From Streptomyces sulfonofaciens (GTDB taxonomy: Bacteria; Actinomycetota; Actinomycetes; Streptomycetales; Streptomycetaceae): a stretch of DNA of 64,000 nt. Each line of letters begins with the position of its first letter. The stretch's first letter is position 1. This document shows positions 16,028 to 24,664 of the stretch, piece by piece. The notes beneath the pieces are model-generated. The model was not told the origin of the DNA, searched no databases, and saw only the letters and a program-made list of their open reading frames with translations. The stretch is from contig NZ_BNCD01000001.1 of the NCBI RefSeq assembly GCF_014656295.1, forward strand, positions 186,001 through 250,000, in the 5' to 3' direction. Position numbers and translations under genes: made by a program.

Positions 16028-17803
16028 GTGCCCCACCCATCGGCAGCCACCGCCGTGCCGGGACAGGCGCCGGCGGCGCCCCGGGCCGGGCTCGGGGCGG
16101 CGTTGCGGCGCCGGGCGCCTGTCCTGCCCGTGGTGGTGCTCATCGCCACGCTCGGGCTGCCCGGGGCGGACGGGCACGGGCCCGCGCTGCCCGGCCTCGG
16201 CGCCGGCGCGCCCGGCGGCGCGGGCGGCACGGTGGCCGACGCGGTGTCGGCCCTCGTCGTGCTGTACGCCGCGGTGCGTGCCGTACGCCTGGCGCGCCGG
16301 CCGCTGACCAGGACCGCGGCCGTCGTCCTCGGTCTGCCCGTGGCCGGCTTCGCGGTGGCGGCGCTCGGTGCGGCCGACCCCGCCACCGGCCTCGCGGGCT
16401 TCGCCCGCTACCTCCAGGTCTTCGTGCTGGTGCCCACGGCGGTGCTGCTCCTGGTCCGCGACCGCGCACAGCTTCGCCTGCTGGCGTGGGCGCTGGTCAG
16501 CCTCGCGCTGTGGGAGGGCGGCCTCGGCGTGGCGCAGTACGCCACCGGCACCGGAGCCTCCTACATGGGCTCCGGCATCCGCGCCGTGGGCACCTTCGGA
16601 GCCGGGGACATCATGGGGATGGCGACCGTGGTGGCCTACGGCCTGGTGTGCGCGGTGGGTCTCGCGCTCGCACCCGGTGACGCGGGCACGGCGCACGGCA
16701 CGGCGGCGCTCCGCACGGCGGCGCACGGCCCTGTCCGGGCCGACCGGTGGCGGCGCGCGGTGGCGCTGGGGTGCGCGGTAGTGCTCGTGGTGCCGCTCGC
16801 GGTGTCGTTCAGCCGGGGGGCGTGGATCGCGACCGCCGTGGCGTGCGGGGCACAGCTCGCGCTCACGGGTCTGCGCAGGGCGGTCGCGGCGGGTGCCGCG
16901 CTGGCCGCCGCGCTGGTGGTGCTGGTCGCCGGGATCGGTGTGGGCGGCTCCATGCTGGAGCAGCGGCTGAGCAGCATCACGCACGTCACCGACGCACCCG
17001 ACCAGTCGGTCGTGGACCGGTACACCATGTGGTCGGCCGCGCTCGGCATGTGGCGCGAGAGGCCCGTCACCGGCGTGGGCCTGAAGGGCTTCCCCGCGAA
17101 CCGCGACAGCCGCGCCTCGCTCGCACTGTCCTCCGGCAGCGACACGGAGGGCGCGGGCGCGGCCTTCCGGCGCCAGCCGCTGCTCTCGCCGCACAACATG
17201 TACCTCCTCGTACTGAGCGAACAGGGCCTGCTCGGCCTCGTGCCGCTCGCGGGCGGCTGGGCGGCGCTGCTGGTGTGCGGGATCCGCCGGGCGGCCCGGG
17301 CCCGGCGCGCCGCGGTGCCGGGGCATTCCCCGACGCCGGGGCGCCCCTCGGTACCGGTGCATCCCCCGGCGGCCGGGCATACCCCGGCGCCCGTGCCTGC
17401 CGAGGATCCGGCCCCGGCCCGGTCCGGCCGCGGCCTGGACTGTGCGCTCCTCGCGTGCGGGCTGCTCGTCTGGCAGCTCGTGGACTTCGTCTACGCCGAC
17501 ATCGGCGGCCCGTCCACCGCGCTGACCGCGGTCGTCCTCGGCGTCGCGGCCTGGTGGGCGCTCGGGACGGCGACCGCGGACGGCACGGCGGCGACCGAGA
17601 CCCCCGGTGCCCGGCCGATGGGCCGTGACGGTGGCGGTGCGACGAAGGGCGGTGCGACGAAGGGTGGTGGCGAGACGACTCGGGACGCCGCGCCGACGAG
17701 GGGCGGCGCCGGTGCGGGCGACGGCGCACGACCCGTCCGGGGCGCCGGGAAGCGGGCCGCGGCCGTCGACGGTGCCGTGGGCGGCAGCCCGGCGGGGCGG
17801 TGA
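16028..17803 (+). CDS. O-antigen ligase/polymerase (Wzy/WaaL-like) integral membrane protein
   Basis: The 591-residue protein has about ten or more membrane segments and the Wzy_C-type periplasm-facing loop: YTMWSAALGMWRERPVTGVG followed by LSPHNMYLLVLSEQGLLG, with the conserved Arg and His residues. It probably polymerises or ligates lipid-linked repeat units outside the membrane. The last 80 residues are a Gly/Ala/Arg-rich tail with GGATKGG repeats. The GTG start lies 6 bases after the previous stop, and its own stop overlaps the flippase start by 4 bases. Confidence 0.85.
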   Translation: MPHPSAATAVPGQAPAAPRAGLGAALRRRAPVLPVVVLIATLGLPGADGHGPALPGLGAGAPGGAGGTVADAVSALVVLYAAVRAVRLARRPLTRTAAVVLGLPVAGFAVAALGAADPATGLAGFARYLQVFVLVPTAVLLLVRDRAQLRLLAWALVSLALWEGGLGVAQYATGTGASYMGSGIRAVGTFGAGDIMGMATVVAYGLVCAVGLALAPGDAGTAHGTAALRTAAHGPVRADRWRRAVALGCAVVLVVPLAVSFSRGAWIATAVACGAQLALTGLRRAVAAGAALAAALVVLVAGIGVGGSMLEQRLSSITHVTDAPDQSVVDRYTMWSAALGMWRERPVTGVGLKGFPANRDSRASLALSSGSDTEGAGAAFRRQPLLSPHNMYLLVLSEQGLLGLVPLAGGWAALLVCGIRRAARARRAAVPGHSPTPGRPSVPVHPPAAGHTPAPVPAEDPAPARSGRGLDCALLACGLLVWQLVDFVYADIGGPSTALTAVVLGVAAWWALGTATADGTAATETPGARPMGRDGGGATKGGATKGGGETTRDAAPTRGGAGAGDGARPVRGAGKRAAAVDGAVGGSPAGR

Positions 17804-20800
17804 CGGTGGGCGGGGCGGCGGCGGACGGCGGCGGGGGCCCTTCGCGGCGGTTCCTCTTCCGGGCCGCGCTGGTCACCGCGGGACTGACGGCGGCCGGGGC
17901 ACTGCTGGGGCTCGGCCGCGACCGTGCGCTGGCGCACCTCTTCGGTGCCGGCCGGGACACGGACGCCTTCCTGGTCGCCTGGACGGTGCCCGAGGTCGCG
18001 GCGACGCTCCTCATCGAGGACGGCATGGCCTTCGTCCTGGTGCCCGCGTTCAGCCTGGCACTGGCCCGCCGCCGCACCGGCGCCCGCGGACCCGACCCGG
18101 TACGGGCGCTGGTGGCCGCCTCGCTGCCCAGGGTCCTGCTGGGCCTCGGCGTGGCGGGCGCGCTGCTGTGCGCAGGGGCGCCGCTGCTCGTGCGGCTGCT
18201 GGCGCCGGGCCTGCCGGAGCCGGGCCTCGCCGTGGACTGCACACGGTTCACGGCGACCTGCGCGGTGTCGTTCGGCCTCGCCGGGTACTGCAGCGCGGCC
18301 CTGCGCGCACACCGCAGCTTCGCCGTGCCCGCAGCGATCTACGTGGTCCACAACCTCGCCATCGTCGCCGCCGTGTTCGCCTTCGGCGGCCGCCTCGGCG
18401 TACGCGCCGCCGCACTCGGCGTGGCCTGCGGCGGCTGCCTGATGGTCGCCGTCCAGGCACCGGCACTGTGGCGGCACCTGCGGGGCGGGCGGCCCCCCGA
18501 GGGCACGGAGGCCGCCCGTACACCGACGTACCGGGACCCGGCGAGCCCGGCACGTGCGCGGACGGTGGCAACCGCAGGGCCGGGCGGCTCGCGCGGCCCC
18601 CGCACCGTCCCGTCCGCGGCGTACGGCCCCCCGGCGGCACACGTCCACGCCGGATCAGGAGCAGGCGCCGCGGGGGCAGCGGAGGCCACGAAAGCCTCGG
18701 AGGCCGGGCAGAGCGAGCGGGCCGGGCAGGCCGTACGCGTCCAGCGGGCCGTACACGACGGGCACGCCGAGCAGCCCAAAGGGGCAGGGCAGAGCGGGCG
18801 GAGCGGGCGAGCCGGGGAGGCCGAACAGGTCGGGCGGGCCGGGCGGGCCGGGGTCGAGGGCGGGCTGGTGGCGTGCGTGTTGATGTTCGCGCTGTGCCGG
18901 CAGTCGCAGGTGCTCGTCGAGCGCTACCTGGCCTCGTCCCTGCCGCCGGGCGCGATCTCCCACCTCAACTACGCGCAGAAGGTGGCGCAGGTGCCGATGG
19001 CGCTCTCGCTCATGCTCTGCACGGTCACCTTCCCGGTGGTGGCGCGGGCGCTGGCAGAGGGCGACACGGCGCGGGCCAGGGACCGCATGGAACGGGACCT
19101 GCTGCTGGCGGGCTGCGTGGTGCTGCTGGGCGCCGCCGCCCTCGTCGCCTGCGCGCCCGCGCTGCTGGAACTCCTCTTCCAGCAGGGCGCCTTCACCGCG
19201 CGGGACACCGCGGCCACCGCGGGCGTGCTGCGGGTGTACGCGCTCGGGCTGCTCGGCCACACCCTCGTCGGCGCCCTCGTCCGCTGCCACTTCTCCGCGG
19301 GCCGCCGCACCTGGTACCCGCTGGCCGCGATGGCCACGGGCGCCGTCGCGACCGCGGTGCTCGGAGCCTGGGGCGCGGGCCCCTGGGGCGCCCGGGGCAT
19401 CGCCGCCGCCAACGCCGCCGGCATCACCCTCACGGCACTGCTCCTGCTGATCGGCGGGCGCGGGCCAGGGCGCGGGCCAGGAGCCGGAGCCGGGCACGAG
19501 CGCAGGCCCGGGCGCCCGAGGCACGGCGGTCGGTACGGCACGAGCCGGCCGACCGCGCCCGCCGCACGTGCCGTGCCGGTCAGGACCCGCCGCGTCCTGA
19601 CCGGGCTGACCGGGCAACTGGCCGCGGCGGTGCTCGCGGCCGGTGCGGGGCTCTGCTGCGCGGGCTGGGCGCACGGGGCGCCCGCCACCGTCGCGGCCGC
19701 ATGCGCGGCCACCGCCGCCGTCTACGGTCTGGTGCTCGCCGCGCTCCATCCGGGCGACGTCACGCCCATCCTGCGTACCGCGCTCCGCCACGCGCGCCTG
19801 GGCGCCCGCTCCCCCGCCCCCCGTACGGCCCGCCTCTCGCGCCGGGGCGCGGGCTCCCCCGCCCGGGGCTTCCCCGCCCGAAGCCGTCGCGGGCACCCCC
19901 GTCACGCCGGCGCCCCCGCTCGGCGCACCCGGGCTCCCCGCGGCCGCACCGGCGTCCCCGCCGCTCCGGCGGCCACCGGCCGCACCCGCCGCACCCGCCC
20001 GATCCCCGCCCCACCCGTGATCCCCTCACGCCCCTCACCCCCGTCCTCCTCCTCGTCCTCCCCGTCGTCCCCGCCCGCTTCAGCTCCCTCCCCGCCCTCA
20101 CCTGCCACACCCCCCTCAACCCCCGCACCCCCCTCACCTCCCTCACCGGAAAGCACCTCCATGTCCGCTGACACACGCGCCGTCACCCCACCGCCCAGGA
20201 AACCGTCCGCAGGCCGAAGGCGGCCGGCCCGTGCGATCTGGTGGCCGTCCGGTGCGCCGCCCTGGGTGGCGATGTACCACTCCGTGGCCGACCGCACCGA
20301 GGACCCCCACCGGATCACCGTCACGCCCGGCCGTCTCGACGCACAGCTACGACTGCTGCGGCGGCAGGGGTTGCGCGGCGTGAGCGTGGCCGAACTGCTC
20401 GCGGCCCGGTCCGCGGGCCGGGACCGCAACCTGGTGGGGCTCACCTTCGACGACGGCTACCGCGACTTCACCGAGCACGCGCTCCCACTGCTGCGCAAGC
20501 ACGCCTGCACCGCCACCGTCTTCGTGCTGGCGGGCCGGCTCGGCGGCGCGAACACCTGGGAGGCGCACGGCCCGCGCAAACCGCTGCTCGACGCGGACGG
20601 CATCCGGCGGGCGGCCGACGCGGGCATGGAGATCGCCTCGCACGGCCTCACCCACACCGACCTCACCCGCGCCGACGAGGCACTGCGGCACGCCGAACTG
20701 GTGCACAGCCGGGCGCTGCTCGGCGAGCTGACGGGGCGTGCGGTGCGCGGGTTCTGCTATCCGTACGGGGCCGTCGACCGCGACACGGCGGACGCCGTGC

Positions 20801-21117
20801 GGCGCGCGGGCTACGCATACGCCTGCGCCATCGCCCCGGGGCCGCTGGCCGGCGTCTTCGCCCTGCCGCGGGTGTACGTCGGGCAGCACGACACGGGCGC
20901 CAGACTGACCGCGAAACGACTCCTGGCCCCCCTGCGGCGCCCCCTGCCCGCGCCCGCGCCACCCGCGGCGCCGGAAAGTCGCGCTGCCCGGGGCGGTGCC
21001 GCGTCCCCGGCCCCGGCACCTCCCGGCGCCGGCAGCGCCCCCGGCGGCCCCGGGCAGTCCGGTGAGCCCGTGCCGGCAGCCCCCGTACCGTCCGCGCACC
21101 CCGGGGAGGCGCCGTGA
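17800..21117 (+). CDS. Fusion: MurJ/MviN-like lipid flippase plus polysaccharide deacetylase
   Basis: One uninterrupted frame of 1105 codons encodes two proteins that are usually separate. Residues 1 to about 690 are a MATE/MviN-type flippase (LGLGRDRALAHLFGAG near the start, and QKVAQVPMALSLMLCTVTFP) whose lobes are split by a hydrophilic Ala/Gly/Arg/Gln-rich loop of about 125 residues. A Ser/Pro-rich linker (about 735-785) leads to a deacetylase domain (788-1030) with TFDDGYRDF as the metal-binding Asp-Asp motif and SHGLTHTD as the His motif, then FCYPYG. An ATG at 20161 with a weak GGAAAG upstream could start the deacetylase alone. The flippase likely exports the glycan; the deacetylase would remove N- or O-acetyl groups from it. 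Confidence 0.8.
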   Translation: MTVGGAAADGGGGPSRRFLFRAALVTAGLTAAGALLGLGRDRALAHLFGAGRDTDAFLVAWTVPEVAATLLIEDGMAFVLVPAFSLALARRRTGARGPDPVRALVAASLPRVLLGLGVAGALLCAGAPLLVRLLAPGLPEPGLAVDCTRFTATCAVSFGLAGYCSAALRAHRSFAVPAAIYVVHNLAIVAAVFAFGGRLGVRAAALGVACGGCLMVAVQAPALWRHLRGGRPPEGTEAARTPTYRDPASPARARTVATAGPGGSRGPRTVPSAAYGPPAAHVHAGSGAGAAGAAEATKASEAGQSERAGQAVRVQRAVHDGHAEQPKGAGQSGRSGRAGEAEQVGRAGRAGVEGGLVACVLMFALCRQSQVLVERYLASSLPPGAISHLNYAQKVAQVPMALSLMLCTVTFPVVARALAEGDTARARDRMERDLLLAGCVVLLGAAALVACAPALLELLFQQGAFTARDTAATAGVLRVYALGLLGHTLVGALVRCHFSAGRRTWYPLAAMATGAVATAVLGAWGAGPWGARGIAAANAAGITLTALLLLIGGRGPGRGPGAGAGHERRPGRPRHGGRYGTSRPTAPAARAVPVRTRRVLTGLTGQLAAAVLAAGAGLCCAGWAHGAPATVAAACAATAAVYGLVLAALHPGDVTPILRTALRHARLGARSPAPRTARLSRRGAGSPARGFPARSRRGHPRHAGAPARRTRAPRGRTGVPAAPAATGRTRRTRPIPAPPVIPSRPSPPSSSSSSPSSPPASAPSPPSPATPPSTPAPPSPPSPESTSMSADTRAVTPPPRKPSAGRRRPARAIWWPSGAPPWVAMYHSVADRTEDPHRITVTPGRLDAQLRLLRRQGLRGVSVAELLAARSAGRDRNLVGLTFDDGYRDFTEHALPLLRKHACTATVFVLAGRLGGANTWEAHGPRKPLLDADGIRRAADAGMEIASHGLTHTDLTRADEALRHAELVHSRALLGELTGRAVRGFCYPYGAVDRDTADAVRRAGYAYACAIAPGPLAGVFALPRVYVGQHDTGARLTAKRLLAPLRRPLPAPAPPAAPESRAARGGAASPAPAPPGAGSAPGGPGQSGEPVPAAPVPSAHPGEAP

Positions 21118-23834
21118 AGGTGCTCCAGGTCATCACCGGGCTGGGGGTGGGCGGCGCGGAGCAGCAGTTGCGGCTGATGCTCCAGCAGTTGCCCGCCACC
21201 TGCGACGTCGTCACCCTCACCGCCCCGGGCCCGGTCGCCGAGGGGCTGGCGGCGGACGGTGTGCGCGTCACCCACGTGAAGATGTCCGGGAACCGCGACG
21301 TGACCGCGCTGCCCCGCCTGACCAGGCTGATCAGGGCGGGCCGCTACGACCTGGTGCACACCCACCTGTACCGGGCCTGCCTCTACGGCAGGGTGGCCGC
21401 CCGGCTCGCCGGAGTGCGCGCGGTGGTCGCCACCGAGCACTCGCTCGGCGACACCCTGATGGAGGGCCGCCGGCTGACCGGCGGCGTGCGCGCGCTCTAC
21501 CTCGGCACCGAACGGCTCTCACGCGCCACGGTCGCCGTCTCCCCGACGGTCGCGGAACGGCTGCGCCGCTGGGGCGTGCCCGGCGAGCGCGTCCACGTGG
21601 TGCCGAACGGCATCGACGCGGGGCGCTTCCGCTTCGACCCCGACGTGCGGTACCGGGCACGGCGGCTGCTCGGGCTGCCCGACGACGTCTACGTCATCGG
21701 CGCCGTGGGCCGGCTGGCGCCCGGGAAACGCTTCGACATCCTGCTGCACGCGCTGACGGCGCTGCCCGACGAGTGCGTGCTGCTGCTGGTGGGCGGCGGG
21801 CCCGAGGAGCGGGCGCTGCGCCGCACCGCCCGGCGGCTGGGCATCGGCGAGCGCGTCATCTTCGCCGGCGAGCGCCCCTACCCGCCGCCCGAACCGCTCG
21901 GCCCGCCGGACTTCCTCAGGCCCGCCGAGCAGCTCGGCGGCCCGGGCCCGACCGCCCGGGACGGCCGCCTCGCGGACGGCGGACGCCGACCGGGTGGCGG
22001 GCGCCCGACGGACGGCGGACGTGCCGCGGGGGGCAGACGTCCCGCGGACGGCGGGCGGCCCGGTGGGCGCGGGAGGCCCGCGGGGCCGGACCCGGTCGCG
22101 GAGGCGGGGTTCGGAGCGGGCCCCGGGCCCTTCGGCGGGTACCGGTCCGGTGCCGGGTCCGACCCGCTCGCGGGTACCGACCGGATCGCGGGCGCCGATC
22201 CGCTCGCGGGCGCCGATCCCCTCGCCACACACGGCCCCTTCGCCGCACACGAGCCCTTCGCCGTGCACGAGCCCTTCGCCGGTGCCGTGCCGCTTCCCGG
22301 GCGTGGGCGGCCAGGGGAACGCGGGCGCGAGGCGGGCGCGGCGCTCGGCGGGCGCGGCGGACCGTCCTGCGCGGACGACCTCGCCACGGCGCGTACGCTG
22401 CCCGCGCTGCTGGCGGCCATGGACGTACTGGCCTCGCCGTGCCAGGAGGAGACCTTCGGGCTCGCCGTGGTGGAGGGCCTCGCCGCCGGCCTCCCGGTGC
22501 TGTACACGGCCTGCCCGGCGCTCGACGACCTGCCTCCCGCTGCGGCGCCCGGCGCGCGCCGCGTGCCCAGCACCCCGCAGGCATACGCACGGGCGCTGCA
22601 CCACCTGAGCATCTCCGGAACCGGCCGGTTCCCGGTGCCCGACGCCGTGCAGCACTACGACATCGCCCGCAGCGCCCAGCAGTTGATGCGCGTCTACGCC
22701 GCGGCCCTGGCCGGTCCCACGTCCCGCGCCCACCCGCGCGCCCGCGTGCGCCCGCACACGGCGCCCGCCCCCGAGGCCCCCGTCGAGGAGCCAGGGACCA
22801 CCACGGACGCGAGCCAGGAGCCGCCCACCGCCGCAGCCGCGACCGGTCCCGGCCCGGCCACCGGCATGCCCGGGCGGACCGCCGCCCCTGCCCCGGCCTC
22901 CGGCTCCACGGCGGACCCGGCCCCCACCGCTGCGGCGAACGCCGGTGACCCGGCTGCCCCCACCGCCCCGGCCGCCCCCCACCCGTCCACCCACCCGTCC
23001 GCCCACGATCCGGCCGCCACCGACCGGGCCGGCGCGGCGAACGCATCCGGCACCGACCACGCCACCACCGCCACCACCGCCACCACCGGCTCGGATGCCC
23101 CCGCGGCCCCCGCCGCGCCCGGCGCCCCCGCCGAGCCGACCCCCGGCGCCTGCGCACCGGCGCCGGGGCAGGCGGCACCCGGACACGGAGACGGACGAGC
23201 GCTCGGACGGGGAGGGCCCGCGCCGCGGTGGAGTGTGCCGCGGTGGTGGCCGCGCCGCCCGGGCCGCACGGCGCCCCCACCCCCACCCGAGACTCCCGAG
23301 GCCCCCGGGACTCCCGAGACCCCCGGGACCCCCGAGCCGCCCAGCGCACCGGACACCAGCCGCACCGCGAACCTCCCCGGCCCGGACCGCACCACCGCCA
23401 CCGCCCCGGAGGCGGACGCCGCCGCACCGAAACCCGACCCCGGCCCCGACACCCCACCCGCACCCGCACCCCCACCCGCACCCGCACCCGCACCCGCACC
23501 CGCACCAACTGTCGACGGCGCCACCGCCAACGGCACCACCGTCGAGGGCGGCCACGGCGCCGTACCGGACCCGGGCGCCCGTTCCCGCCCCGGCAGCACC
23601 ACCGCCGGTCCCGCCACCGACCCGGCGGCAACGGCCCCCGCCCCCCTCACCGACACCGACACCGCCACCATCCCCAGCCCCGACCCGGGCCCCGACACCG
23701 ACCCCGCGCCCACCTCCGCGTCCGGATCCGGGGGCCAGGCGTCCGCCGGGGCCACGACCGGTGCCGGGGCGCCGGGGCCGGACCGGGCCGGCTCCGGGGC
23801 GGACTCCACCTCGTTGGGAGTGAGCTCCTCATGA
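21114..23834 (+). CDS. GT4-family glycosyltransferase with large disordered insertion and Pro/Ala/Thr-rich tail
   Basis: The 906-residue protein contains a GT-B glycosyltransferase split in two: residues 1-265 (LQVITGLGVGGAEQQLRLML, HTHLYRACLYGR, AVGRLAPGKRFDILL) and about 425-540 (LLAAMDVLASPCQEETFGLAVVEG). Between them lie some 160 residues of Gly/Arg/Asp/Pro repeats such as DPLAGADPLA and HEPFAVHEPFA. The last 360 residues are almost only Pro, Ala, Thr, Gly and Asp, with runs like PAPAPAPAPAP. The GTG start overlaps the preceding stop by 4 bases. The fold appears complete if the insertion loops out. It probably adds a sugar during repeat-unit assembly. Confidence 0.8.
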   Translation: MKVLQVITGLGVGGAEQQLRLMLQQLPATCDVVTLTAPGPVAEGLAADGVRVTHVKMSGNRDVTALPRLTRLIRAGRYDLVHTHLYRACLYGRVAARLAGVRAVVATEHSLGDTLMEGRRLTGGVRALYLGTERLSRATVAVSPTVAERLRRWGVPGERVHVVPNGIDAGRFRFDPDVRYRARRLLGLPDDVYVIGAVGRLAPGKRFDILLHALTALPDECVLLLVGGGPEERALRRTARRLGIGERVIFAGERPYPPPEPLGPPDFLRPAEQLGGPGPTARDGRLADGGRRPGGGRPTDGGRAAGGRRPADGGRPGGRGRPAGPDPVAEAGFGAGPGPFGGYRSGAGSDPLAGTDRIAGADPLAGADPLATHGPFAAHEPFAVHEPFAGAVPLPGRGRPGERGREAGAALGGRGGPSCADDLATARTLPALLAAMDVLASPCQEETFGLAVVEGLAAGLPVLYTACPALDDLPPAAAPGARRVPSTPQAYARALHHLSISGTGRFPVPDAVQHYDIARSAQQLMRVYAAALAGPTSRAHPRARVRPHTAPAPEAPVEEPGTTTDASQEPPTAAAATGPGPATGMPGRTAAPAPASGSTADPAPTAAANAGDPAAPTAPAAPHPSTHPSAHDPAATDRAGAANASGTDHATTATTATTGSDAPAAPAAPGAPAEPTPGACAPAPGQAAPGHGDGRALGRGGPAPRWSVPRWWPRRPGRTAPPPPPETPEAPGTPETPGTPEPPSAPDTSRTANLPGPDRTTATAPEADAAAPKPDPGPDTPPAPAPPPAPAPAPAPAPTVDGATANGTTVEGGHGAVPDPGARSRPGSTTAGPATDPAATAPAPLTDTDTATIPSPDPGPDTDPAPTSASGSGGQASAGATTGAGAPGPDRAGSGADSTSLGVSSS

Positions 23835-24664
23835 CCCGAACCCGCGTCAGGCGGCGTATCCCCGCGGAGCCGGCGAAGCGGCCGTCCCCGCCGGAACGGA
23901 CCGCGCCGGCCGAGTCTCCCGAGCCGGCCGACCCGCCCGCACCCGCCGCCCCGTCCCAGCCGGCCGACGAGCCGGTCCGCACCCCGACCCGGCTGGTCAG
24001 GGCCCGGCGCCTGCCGGCCAGGGCCCGGCGCCTGGTGGTCGGCCGTGCGCGGCACGCGCGCGCACGCCGATGGCCGCAGTGGTGGCCGCTGCCCGCCTGT
24101 GCCGCGCTCGGCCTGCTCGTCGGCGGCGTGTACGGCCTGGTGAGGGCCCCCCAGTACACGGCCACCAGTTATGTGATCGCGGTGCCGGGGAACAAGGCGG
24201 ACACGGCACGCGCGCTGGGCTTCGCGCAGGCGTACGGCCGGGTCGCGACCCAGGTGGCGGTGCTCGCCGACGCGCCGGTGTGGGCCCGGGTCCCGGTGGC
24301 CACGCTCCGCAGCGGCGTACGCGCGGAGACCTCGCCGGACGCGCCGATGATCGCCATCACCGCCACCTCCTCGCGCCTGGACAGGACCGCCGACATGGCC
24401 AACGCGGTCTCCAGGACCCTGATCGCCTACGCCGAGCGGACCCGGCGCGACACGGACGTACGGCTCGTCCCGTTCTCCCGCGCCATCGACCCCGCCGCGC
24501 CCGCCTCGGCGTCCGCTCCCCTCTCGGCCCTGGTGGGCGGTTGCGCGGGCGGTCTGCTGGGCGGCCTGGCGCTGCTCGCCCGCCCCCGGCGCCGTCCGGA
24601 CCCCGCCGCACCGCCCGCGGTGCCCGCTCCCGCCTCCGCCGCCGACCTCCAGGGAGTCCGCTGA
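23831..24664 (+). CDS. Wzz-like chain-length/co-polymerase membrane protein
   Basis: The 277-residue protein has a Pro/Arg-rich cytoplasmic N-terminus of about 80 residues. A membrane segment (LPACAALGLLVGGVYGLV) is followed by an outside domain that begins RAPQYTATSYVIAVPG, the typical Wzz entry strand. A second membrane helix lies near the C-terminus (LVGGCAGGLLGGLALLA) before a short Pro-rich tail. No tyrosine kinase domain is attached. It should control chain length together with the polymerase at 16028. The ATG overlaps the preceding stop (ATGA), and its stop shares one base with the next ATG. Confidence 0.8.
   Translation: MTRTRVRRRIPAEPAKRPSPPERTAPAESPEPADPPAPAAPSQPADEPVRTPTRLVRARRLPARARRLVVGRARHARARRWPQWWPLPACAALGLLVGGVYGLVRAPQYTATSYVIAVPGNKADTARALGFAQAYGRVATQVAVLADAPVWARVPVATLRSGVRAETSPDAPMIAITATSSRLDRTADMANAVSRTLIAYAERTRRDTDVRLVPFSRAIDPAAPASASAPLSALVGGCAGGLLGGLALLARPRRRPDPAAPPAVPAPASAADLQGVR

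Noticed and set aside
17607..20171. Plus-strand frame of 854 codons overlapping the flippase
   Set aside because: It is an Arg/Gly-rich shadow frame of the Wzy end and flippase gene; no domain, wrong codon bias.
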